Assembly (NCBI RefSeq): GCF_900143055.1
Contig: NZ_FRCW01000008.1
Span: forward strand, 124,001 to 188,000
Direction of reading: 5' to 3'
Length of the DNA stretch: 64,000 nt
From: Fibrobacter sp. UWR3
GTDB lineage: Bacteria; Fibrobacterota; Fibrobacteria; Fibrobacterales; Fibrobacteraceae
Part shown: positions 46,576 to 53,750 of the stretch, one piece after another
Layout of the letters: every line of letters starts with the position of its first letter
Numbering within the stretch: the first letter of the stretch is position 1
Notes under the pieces: generated by a model
Databases searched by the model: none
What the model saw: only the letters and a program-made list of their open reading frames with translations
What the model was told of the DNA's origin: nothing
Made by a program: the position numbers and the translations under genes

Positions 46576-47625
46576 ATGCTTTATAGAGTTCTGATTCTTT
46601 TGATTTTGGCGGTTTTGGCAGGGTGTCACCCAAAGCCAAAGTGCTCTCCTTCAGGATGGTGCCCTAATGAAGTGAGTCCCGGAATCTCGGAACAACAGTA
46701 TCACAACAGTTTGGAATATTGCTCTTCTTGGATTAATTCGCACTCTAATAGAGCCGATTTTATTGACACTATACCCCGTAAAGCGTTACTGTACAAGGCG
46801 TGTTCGACGAGTGTAGAAGGAGAGAACCTGTGGTATCCCTGCGATTTAGACACCTCATTACTTGTTCGAATTCTTAAAATTTTTAATTCTCGTGATTCTG
46901 TAAAAGATTTGGAAACAAGGGTGAATCATATTTCATATGCAAATATGGTGCTTAACTCTGGTGCTGCAGGCTTTTCTCATCTTTATCAGAATGAAGATGG
47001 ATCCTATGATGCAATTTGTGCTTCTAAAGATAGCGTGAAGTGCGATTTTTTGTATGCAAATGTTGTTGTCTCTAAAAAGATGAAGCCATCTGCTAAATAT
47101 TGGCCAAGGAAATATGATTTCTTGATTGGCGAAGATTTTGGTGCAAAAGATGAACTTTCTGCATTGCTTGATTCGGTGTATGAAAAAGAAATCTATGTGA
47201 AGGAAAGTGTGCGAGATTCCTTAATAGCCTTTGATATGTGTTACAAGGACGGATTTGCAGAACCTTGCGTCATGGACTCTGCTGTCGTGGAATATGTTCA
47301 TAAAGTTATAGAAGAAAGACTAGATACTTTGGTTTCTTTTACTTATCAGTATGGAAGTTGGAGCGCGGAACAATTCTTTGCAGGGAGCGTTTCCCGCAAA
47401 CATCAATGTTATTCTAAAGATGGAATTCATTGCTCGGAGTTAATCGCTTTAGTTCGTTGGAACATAAAGAATTGGCAGATTGATACGTATTCTCTAGGTA
47501 CATGTCGCTTTGATTTAGAAAATTTGAGTTATTCATGTCAGGATGTATTGGGAAGTGATGTGATAAGGCATGACGGATTGTCCATCTATAAGAAAGATGG
47601 AACATTTGTGAGAAACGTGCCATAA
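46576..47625 (+). CDS. AT-rich lipoprotein, unknown, possibly acquired
   Basis: A 349-residue lipoprotein (lipobox LAGC, Cys about 17) with many cysteines that probably form disulfides. Codon use differs clearly from the neighbours: third positions are mostly A/T (TTT, AAA, GAT, ATT), while the flanking genes favour G/C. No domain recognised; the D-S-V/S-K-D motifs recall other Fibrobacter cell-surface proteins. The different composition suggests recent transfer or relaxed codon selection. A terminator follows. Confidence 0.78.
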   Translation: MLYRVLILLILAVLAGCHPKPKCSPSGWCPNEVSPGISEQQYHNSLEYCSSWINSHSNRADFIDTIPRKALLYKACSTSVEGENLWYPCDLDTSLLVRILKIFNSRDSVKDLETRVNHISYANMVLNSGAAGFSHLYQNEDGSYDAICASKDSVKCDFLYANVVVSKKMKPSAKYWPRKYDFLIGEDFGAKDELSALLDSVYEKEIYVKESVRDSLIAFDMCYKDGFAEPCVMDSAVVEYVHKVIEERLDTLVSFTYQYGSWSAEQFFAGSVSRKHQCYSKDGIHCSELIALVRWNIKNWQIDTYSLGTCRFDLENLSYSCQDVLGSDVIRHDGLSIYKKDGTFVRNVP

Positions 47626-47693
47626 TTTTATCGTGCAATCCGCACTTGTTTTTCGGTGCCGTTCCTAACGGAGCGGAGCATCTTGTCAAACGT

Positions 47694-47719
47694 AAAAAGG
47701 AACCTTGCGGTTCCTTTCT
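47694..47719. terminator. Bidirectional terminator
   Basis: AAAAAGGAACC, TTGC loop, GGTTCCTTTCT in the convergent gap between two lipoprotein genes. Confidence 0.75.
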
Positions 47720-47738
47720 GCCTGAAATGTCGATGAAA

Positions 47739-49532
47739 TTAATCGTCGTTTTCGTTGCCCGAGGGCTTAGCGCAGCGGTCTCTCGACCAGTTGGTCTGCT
47801 TGAAGCAGGCGCTTCTGGTGTAGCAACATCCGTTGGCGTTGCTAGCTGTTTTTTCGCATTCGCAAGCAATACCGTCGTTATTGCCATCAGCGTCAACAAG
47901 TTCGCCGCTAGCGCAGACCACCATAAATCCCTCACCATGGTAAACATTGTTGATGCAGGTCTGCAGGGTGTTGTGGCATAAGCCGAAGTAGGTTCCCAGG
48001 GCGTTGCACGATACGCGGCGCGTCTCGTTAGTAAGGTCGAATTCAAAATCTTCCACGCGTTCTTCAGGAGCGGAGACTGGTTTGTGATTCGTCCAGTTGT
48101 AGCCGTGAACTTCTTTCGCTGCCATTTTTTTACTAGGAATCAGGTCCTTCCATTTCTGTTTCGTCTCGAAACTTCTGAACGGCGGGTAGTCGGGGTCTTC
48201 GTCCTTAAGAATTTGTTTGCAACGTTCTTCGTCGTAACAGGGATTTGGATTGGAGGGTGCTCCCTCCATTTTCTCACCCCAGCAAGGATCGCAATTAGAA
48301 CATTGGTCTATGTCGCATTGGTCTATCATCTTATCTATAGGGTAGCCTTCTCTACAAGCGACGGGACATTTGTAATACTCCTTGTCGAGCGGGTCGAACT
48401 TGTTATGGAGCCTTTCCCATTGCCCGTCGACGCACCTGTACATGATGGCGTTGTTGTTGATGTCGTTGTCGCACCTCAATTCGCCGTTCAGGCATTCGCC
48501 GCAGATGGCCTTGTCGGTACGGCACGACTTGTTGCCGCATATGGAAACGGCCTTCTTGGCTTCGCCTGCAACACACTCGTAGACGGTTCCCTTTCCTTCG
48601 TCATCGTTGGTGCAGGTGTGTTCGTAGTTCGTGCACTCGCCGCAACTGTTGTCGCGCGGGTCGCAGGATTTCCCGTTACAGCTCTCGGTCACCTTCTTGC
48701 CCTTTTCGCAGCGGGTGACGGTCGCCTTGAAGTTCTTGTCCTCGGTACAAGTCTGTACGTCATCAAGGCATTCGCCGCAGTCCGTGGCCTCTTCGTTACA
48801 AGAGACTGCTGTGCACGAGCGGTTCACGACAACGCCCTTCACGCATTCCTTGACAATCCCGACGCCCAAAAGACTGTTAGAACAGGTATTCTTGTAACTG
48901 TCGTCGCACTCAATTTCGACGGCGTCCTTGTTCGCGCATTCCTTGGTCTTCGTATTGCAGAGAACGCCTTCGTCGCAGGAAACTTCGTCGCAGACACAGG
49001 CGCCGTCTTTCGCCGTACCGCCAGAAGCCTTGCACAAGTCGGCGAATGTAGTTGCGGTCGAGGAGGAACTCGCCTTGGAATCCGACGATATGTCGGAGGG
49101 TTTGCTCTGGTTGCCGCAGACGCCCGTGATGGTGTTACAGACAGCACCGATATCGCAGAGTTCGCTCTTGCAGACACAGGCCCCATCTTTCGCGGTACCG
49201 CCGGAAGCCTTACACAGTTCCGTAAATTTATCAAGTTCCGCCTTGGTCATGGACGAGGAACTCGCAACACTGCTAGAGGATTTTGCGGAACTGGATGAGA
49301 CGGGGGTGGCAACAGGCGACCATTTCGCTTCGTGGCAGTAGTACTCCGCATCCTGTTCCTTGGCGTATACTGTATCGCCCTCGTTATCCTCGCCACATGT
49401 TCCGAGTTCGAAAATTGAGTTGACTTCCGTTATAACCTCGCGACCGGATGAATCATCGTCACCGCAGGCTATAAATGACATTGCGGCTCCGACAACGGCC
49501 ACAAGGAAAAAAGAGAAAAAGGCTTTCCTCAT
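47739..49532 (-). CDS. Large Cys-rich lipoprotein with repeated Cys modules
   Basis: A 597-residue predicted surface lipoprotein (lipobox FIAC, Cys about 23) with several dozen cysteines. Two near-identical modules CKASGGTAKDGACVC...C...CNT are joined by poly-Ser linkers. Four to five C-G-E-C-type modules follow (CGECLDDVQTC, CGECTNYEHTC, CGECLNGELRC), then a Cys-rich end with DADGNNDGIACECE. The even, repeated cysteine spacing suggests a disulfide-stabilised rod. ATG 49532 begins the signal peptide. Function unknown; display or adhesion is only a guess. Confidence 0.8.
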   Translation of the reverse strand: MRKAFFSFFLVAVVGAAMSFIACGDDDSSGREVITEVNSIFELGTCGEDNEGDTVYAKEQDAEYYCHEAKWSPVATPVSSSSAKSSSSVASSSSMTKAELDKFTELCKASGGTAKDGACVCKSELCDIGAVCNTITGVCGNQSKPSDISSDSKASSSSTATTFADLCKASGGTAKDGACVCDEVSCDEGVLCNTKTKECANKDAVEIECDDSYKNTCSNSLLGVGIVKECVKGVVVNRSCTAVSCNEEATDCGECLDDVQTCTEDKNFKATVTRCEKGKKVTESCNGKSCDPRDNSCGECTNYEHTCTNDDEGKGTVYECVAGEAKKAVSICGNKSCRTDKAICGECLNGELRCDNDINNNAIMYRCVDGQWERLHNKFDPLDKEYYKCPVACREGYPIDKMIDQCDIDQCSNCDPCWGEKMEGAPSNPNPCYDEERCKQILKDEDPDYPPFRSFETKQKWKDLIPSKKMAAKEVHGYNWTNHKPVSAPEERVEDFEFDLTNETRRVSCNALGTYFGLCHNTLQTCINNVYHGEGFMVVCASGELVDADGNNDGIACECEKTASNANGCCYTRSACFKQTNWSRDRCAKPSGNENDD

Positions 49533-49576
49533 AATTGACTCCTTTATTTTCCCATACAAAGTCAATTATAGTTTTT

Positions 49577-50479
49577 TTATCCAGAGGTAATGGAGCCATT
49601 TTCACGCGGATGATGCGCACGGTGTTCCTGCTTGATGAATTCCTTATCGATGTGCGTATAAATTTGCGTCGTACTGATGTCGGCGTGGCCTAGCAGTTCC
49701 TGCAGCACGCGCAGGTCCATGCCCGCCTCCAGGCAGTGCGTGGCAAAGCTGTGCCGGAAGGTGTGCGGCGAAACCTGCTTGCTCAGGTGGGCCGTGTGCT
49801 GTTGCACGATTTTCCAAGCCCCCATACGGGTCATGGGCTTGCCGCGGGAATTCAATATAACGTTGTCCGTAGTCGGGTGGGTGAGGGGGCGGCCATCCTC
49901 AATCCAGGCTTTCAGGTTTTCTTTCGCCTTGCTCCCGAGGGGCACCAGACGTTGCTTGTTGCCTTTCCCGATGGGAGTAAGCCATTCGTTTTCCAGGTCC
50001 AGCTGCGATAGTTTTATTCCGAGGGTCTCCGAGATGCGTAGCCCCGCGCTGTACATGAGTTCGAAAAGCGCCGTATCCCTCAGCGGGTTCTTGCCGTTTG
50101 CCGCACTCTCGAACACGCTGTTGACCTCCTCGCGGGTGAGGTACTGGGGGAGGTAGTGCCCGAGTTTCGGGCGTTCGAGCATCGATTCGGTGCTGTAGTC
50201 GTACTCGCCCTCCTTCTGCATGTACTTGAGGAACCCGCGCAGGCTCGAAAAATGCCTCGCGATGGACGTGGGGGAGTATTCCACCTGCCCGGCGGTGAGC
50301 GTCAGGAATTCGTCCAGCTTTTCGGGGGTCAGGGCCTTCAAATCGAGCCCGATTTCGTCGAGCCAGCCCACAAAATGCCGCAAATCCTCCTGATAGCTCT
50401 GGATGGTGGCCGGCGAAAGGTTCCGTTCCACCCCCAAAAACGCCAGATAAGCATCTACACGGTTCGAATTGAGGCTCAT
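49577..50479 (-). CDS. xerD: Tyrosine recombinase XerD
   Basis: A 300-residue site-specific recombinase that resolves chromosome dimers at dif together with XerC and FtsK. The N-terminal SAM-like domain covers 1-100 (LAFLGVERNLSPATIQSYQEDLRHF). The catalytic residues are Arg in SAGLRISE, a Lys in the beta hairpin, HTFRHSFATH, and the HxxR-H/W...Tyr end GHADISTTQIYTHI. ATG 50479 gives the standard length. The frame upstream is not coding. A TA-N2-TTCC stretch (50485-50492) lies 5 nt before the ATG. No integrase context (att sites, phage genes) is present, so this is the housekeeping enzyme. Confidence 0.92.
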   Translation of the reverse strand: MSLNSNRVDAYLAFLGVERNLSPATIQSYQEDLRHFVGWLDEIGLDLKALTPEKLDEFLTLTAGQVEYSPTSIARHFSSLRGFLKYMQKEGEYDYSTESMLERPKLGHYLPQYLTREEVNSVFESAANGKNPLRDTALFELMYSAGLRISETLGIKLSQLDLENEWLTPIGKGNKQRLVPLGSKAKENLKAWIEDGRPLTHPTTDNVILNSRGKPMTRMGAWKIVQQHTAHLSKQVSPHTFRHSFATHCLEAGMDLRVLQELLGHADISTTQIYTHIDKEFIKQEHRAHHPRENGSITSG

Positions 50480-50524
50480 ATACCGGAATTTAGCATTTTT
50501 TTTGAAAAAACGGCGCAAAACCTC

Positions 50525-50553
50525 TTGACAGTCGGCAAATTATATTCTATAAT
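50525..50553 (+). promoter_or_regulatory. Consensus sigma-70 promoter of tRNA-Lys
   Basis: TTGACA (50525-50530), exactly 17 nt, TATAAT (50548-50553): a perfect housekeeping promoter 21 nt before the tRNA. Confidence 0.85.
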
Positions 50554-50574
50554 TGACCCCGTCCAAGCGACAAT

Positions 50575-50647
<73 letters not shown>

Positions 50648-50650
50648 CGA

Positions 50651-50679
50651 AGACCTCTCCTAGCGGAGAGGTCTTTTTT
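50651..50679 (+). terminator. Terminator of tRNA-Lys
   Basis: AGACCTCTCC, TAGC loop, GGAGAGGTCT, then TTTTT. Perfect 10-bp stem starting 3 nt after the tRNA. Confidence 0.9.
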
Positions 50680-50686
50680 GTGCTTT

Positions 50687-52015
50687 TTAAAACTTGCGTT
50701 CGGCAATCCACTGGCGGACGGCCTGCTCGGCTCGTGCAGCGAGGATTTCTTTCTTGTTCTTTTTCTTGAGGCCTTCGTGGTTGGGGAGGAGCCCGAAATT
50801 GAAGTTCATGGGCTGGAAATCCTCGTTTTCTTCCACAAGGCGGTTCATGAGCGATGCGATGCAGCTCTCGTTCGGGAGCGGGTCGGCATGCCCGTGCAGG
50901 ATTGTCTGCGCCATGTTCCAGGCGGCGTACCAGCCGGTGGCGACCGCCTCGGTATAGCCTTCACTGCCGGTAATCTGGCCCGCAAACCATGTGGGTGGGA
51001 TTCCCTGGGCGCAGGGGAGGTCTGGGCGCAAGCGCAAGGTCGCGTCCAGGAACTTGGGCGATTCGATAAACGTGTTGCGGTGCATGCAGCCGAGGCGGGC
51101 AAAACGGGCGTTCCGGAGGGCGGGAACCATCGTGAAGATTTCCTTTTGCGTGCCCCACTTGAGGCGCGTCTGGAAACCCACCATGTTAAAGAGCGTCTTC
51201 TGCTTGTTTTCGGCGCGGAGCTGGATTACCGCGTACCACAGGTGACCGTTATTGCCCAAGCCAAGCCCGATGGGGCGCATGGGGCCGTGACGGAGCGTCT
51301 CGTAACCGCGGCGGGCCATTTCTTCGACGGGCAGGCAGCCCTCGAACAGTTCGTTCTTCTCGAAGGGGCGCGGCTCCACGGCTTCGGCTTCGCACAGCTT
51401 GCGTACAAACTCGGCGTAGGTTTCCTTGTCCAGCGGGCAGTTGATAAAGTCCGCCGTTTCGCCCTTTTCCCAGCGGTTCATGTAGAAGGCGTGGTCAAAG
51501 TCGATACTGTCGGTCTCTACCACAGGGGCGATGGCGTCGAAGAAATGGAGGCGCTCGCTCCCCAGGCGCTTGAAGATATCGTCGGCGAGCGCGTCGCTGG
51601 CCAGCGGCCCCGCCGCAACGAGGGTAGGGCTGTCGCCTTCAAGGCTCGTGACTTCTTCGCGGTGGAGCGTGATATTCGGGCTTTCCGCAATCTTTTTTTC
51701 CACAGATTCGCTGAAGATATCGCGGTTCACGGTCAAGGAATCGCCTGCGGGTACGGCCGCCTCACGGGCGCTATCCAGCAGAAAGCTCCCGAGCATCGTG
51801 AGTTCCTGTTTTAAAAGCCCGTGTGCGCTCGTGACGCCCAGCGCCTTAAAGCTGTTGGAACAAACTAACTGCGCCAGGTGGCCGTCCTTGTGGGCGGGAG
51901 TGTTCTTGACCGGGCGCATCTCGTACAGGTCTACCTTGAAACCACGGCTCGCCAACTGCAAAGCCGCCTCGCAACCTGCAAGACCACCACCTATGACACG
52001 AACTTTATAGGTCAT
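50687..52015 (-). CDS. trmFO: Methylenetetrahydrofolate-tRNA-(uracil-5-)-methyltransferase TrmFO
   Basis: A 442-residue FAD/folate enzyme making ribothymidine at position 54 of tRNAs. The FAD motif GGGLAGCEAALQLA is at residues 9-22, followed by LYEMRP, the nucleophile-region CSNSFKALG, and the C-terminal FAGQITGSEGYTEAVATGWYAAWN and FNFGLLP. AGGAAG precedes ATG 52015. Folate-dependent TrmFO replaces the SAM-dependent TrmA of E. coli in many FCB and Firmicutes bacteria (family knowledge). Confidence 0.95.
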   Translation of the reverse strand: MTYKVRVIGGGLAGCEAALQLASRGFKVDLYEMRPVKNTPAHKDGHLAQLVCSNSFKALGVTSAHGLLKQELTMLGSFLLDSAREAAVPAGDSLTVNRDIFSESVEKKIAESPNITLHREEVTSLEGDSPTLVAAGPLASDALADDIFKRLGSERLHFFDAIAPVVETDSIDFDHAFYMNRWEKGETADFINCPLDKETYAEFVRKLCEAEAVEPRPFEKNELFEGCLPVEEMARRGYETLRHGPMRPIGLGLGNNGHLWYAVIQLRAENKQKTLFNMVGFQTRLKWGTQKEIFTMVPALRNARFARLGCMHRNTFIESPKFLDATLRLRPDLPCAQGIPPTWFAGQITGSEGYTEAVATGWYAAWNMAQTILHGHADPLPNESCIASLMNRLVEENEDFQPMNFNFGLLPNHEGLKKKNKKEILAARAEQAVRQWIAERKF

Positions 52016-52030
52016 TCTTCCTACTAAATC

Positions 52031-52075
52031 CTTTCGTCTTTCGTCTGTAGGACCGTAGGTCCGTTCTTTCGTCTA
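52031..52075. repeat. Heptanucleotide array CTTTCGT
   Basis: Six 7-nt steps in one phase: CTTTCGT twice, CTGTAGG, ACCGTAG, GTCCGTT, CTTTCGT. The third perfect copy is exactly 35 nt from the first. It ends in the stop codon of the 52073 gene. A GGACC/GGTCC hairpin lies inside. Confidence 0.7.
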
Positions 52076-52528
52076 GTTAGCCACCACTTTCCGGTAGCTT
52101 TTCGCGTTGCCTATCCAGAGCTTCACGAGCAGTTCCTCGAGCGAGGCGGTTGACACGCATTCCGGGTCGGCATCCTGGATTTCGTCCGAAATCAGGTTCG
52201 CCTGCGTCAGGTTGAGCATCCCGTAGTACATCGCTTCCATCAGTTGCGACGCGAACTTCGGGGAAATGTTCGCCACGTAGTCCATGTCGTTGAGCGGCGG
52301 CAACTGCTTGTTGTCGGGGCTGAACTGGTCGAGGTTGTCCATCGTCCACATATCGGCGGCCTTTCCCATGTCGGGCGTAGGCGCAATCTTCAGGAGCTTT
52401 TCCTTGTATTCGCGCCACTCGACATCGGTCGTGCGGCCTGCCTTGCGGACAGACTTCAAGAAGGAGAGGACCGCGTAGTAGAGGTCCTTTTCCTTCTGGT
52501 TCGTTTCTTTCTGCGACACGGGAGGCAT
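52073..52528 (-). CDS. Small protein of unknown function downstream of the AICAR formyltransferase gene
   Basis: A 151-residue, mostly helical, cytosolic protein with many Met/Asp/Leu residues (KDLYYAVLSFLKSVRKAGRTTDVEW, MDNLDQFSPDNKQLPPLNDMDYVANISP, LEELLVKLWIGNAKSYRKVV). ATG 52528 follows AAGGG at eight bases; a TTG two codons earlier is less likely. It starts 10 nt after the formyltransferase stop and is surely co-transcribed. I recognise no family. It might assist purine synthesis, but only position suggests that. Confidence 0.72.
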   Translation of the reverse strand: MPPVSQKETNQKEKDLYYAVLSFLKSVRKAGRTTDVEWREYKEKLLKIAPTPDMGKAADMWTMDNLDQFSPDNKQLPPLNDMDYVANISPKFASQLMEAMYYGMLNLTQANLISDEIQDADPECVSTASLEELLVKLWIGNAKSYRKVVAN

Positions 52529-52538
52529 ACGCAAACCC

Positions 52539-53591
52539 TTAGTGGCGGAAGTGCCTCATGCCGGTGAACACCATGGCCACGCCAAGCTTGTCGCAAGCTT
52601 CGATGGAGAGGTTGTCCTTCTTGGAACCACCCGGTTGCACGATGTACTGGACGCCAGCCTTGGCAGCGGCTTCCACGTTGTCCGGGAACGGGAAGAAGGC
52701 GTCGGAGCCCATCACGACTTCGCTGAACACCTTCTTTTCCAGAGCCTTGAGACCGGCCTTGTCGATGCACTTGCCCTTTTCGTTGAAGAACTTCTGGGCT
52801 GCCTTCATGCGGGCGACGTTGTCACGGACGCGGGGCTGGCAGAGGCGGAGGTTAGAGTCGATGCGGTTCGGCTGGCCGGGGCCAAGGCCGATGACCTGGA
52901 AGTAGCCGCGGGCGTATTCATAACCCATGACGATGGCGTTTGACTTGGTGTGCTTGGTCACGATCCAGGTAAAGCGGGCGAGTGCTTCCTTGTTCTTTGC
53001 GAACTTCTTCTTGGTGACGCATTCGAACTTTTCGTAAACGTCCACGTCGCGGTCCTGAACCAGCATGCCACCGATCACGTGCTTATAGACCTTGCAGCGG
53101 GTTGCCTTCTTGATCTTGCCAACTTCAAGGAGACGAATGTCCTTGGACTTGTTCTTCAAAAATTCCAGAGCGTCCTTGTCGAATGCCGGGGCGAGAAGGA
53201 TTTCAACGAACTTGCCCTTCAGGAATTCGGCGGTTTTCAGGTCCACCTTCTTGGTTACGGCAATCACGGAACCGAAGGCCGACACCGGGTCGCCTTCCCA
53301 GGCGGCTTCCATGGCGTTGCGCAGCGTCTTGCCGGTAGCGAGTCCGCACGGGTTCATGTGCTTCACGATAACGACCGCATTGTCGTCGCTGAATTCGCGG
53401 GCCATTTCCAGGGCGGCGTCGGCATCCACGATGTTGTTGTAAGAAAGTTCCTTACCCCAGAGCTGCTTTGCGGTGGCGAGGCTTGCTTCGGTGCAGGTCG
53501 GGTCGCGGTAGAACACTGCGGACTGGTGGGAGTTTTCACCGTAGCGCATCGGCACGGGGTCAACGAATTTCAAAACGAGTTCTTCGGACAT
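52539..53591 (-). CDS. AICAR formyltransferase domain protein, without IMP cyclohydrolase
   Basis: A 350-residue protein matching only the C-terminal AICAR formyltransferase part of PurH, which adds a formyl group from 10-formyl-THF to AICAR in purine synthesis. RYGENSHQSA (residues 16-25), the catalytic Lys-His in IVKHMNPCGLATG, DPVSAFGSV, VMGSDAFFPFPDNVE and YIVQPGGSKKD are present. The MGS-like IMP cyclohydrolase domain (about 190 residues) that normally precedes them is absent, and ATG 53591 with AAAGGA seven bases before is a proper gene start. The ring closure must be done by another protein. Confidence 0.92.
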   Translation of the reverse strand: MSEELVLKFVDPVPMRYGENSHQSAVFYRDPTCTEASLATAKQLWGKELSYNNIVDADAALEMAREFSDDNAVVIVKHMNPCGLATGKTLRNAMEAAWEGDPVSAFGSVIAVTKKVDLKTAEFLKGKFVEILLAPAFDKDALEFLKNKSKDIRLLEVGKIKKATRCKVYKHVIGGMLVQDRDVDVYEKFECVTKKKFAKNKEALARFTWIVTKHTKSNAIVMGYEYARGYFQVIGLGPGQPNRIDSNLRLCQPRVRDNVARMKAAQKFFNEKGKCIDKAGLKALEKKVFSEVVMGSDAFFPFPDNVEAAAKAGVQYIVQPGGSKKDNLSIEACDKLGVAMVFTGMRHFRH

Positions 53592-53667
53592 ATATTTTCC
53601 TTTGAGTAAATCCTTTTTCTAAAGAAAAATATAGAAAAACACCGCCCGTTTAATCCATTTTTTACAA

Positions 53668-53700
53668 GAAAACCCCTGGCAGCGGGGCCAGAGGCTTTTT
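53668..53700. terminator. Bidirectional terminator between the cellulase and formyltransferase genes
   Basis: CCCCTGGC (53673-53680) pairs with GCCAGAGG (53687-53694) with one mismatch. AAGAAAA on the left gives the T-run for the cellulase on the minus strand, and CTTTTTTTTT on the right gives one for the plus strand. Confidence 0.7.
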
Positions 53701-53750
53701 TTTGTGGTTACTAGAATCACTGAATAAAATTCAATGATTCTGGTTCGGAA

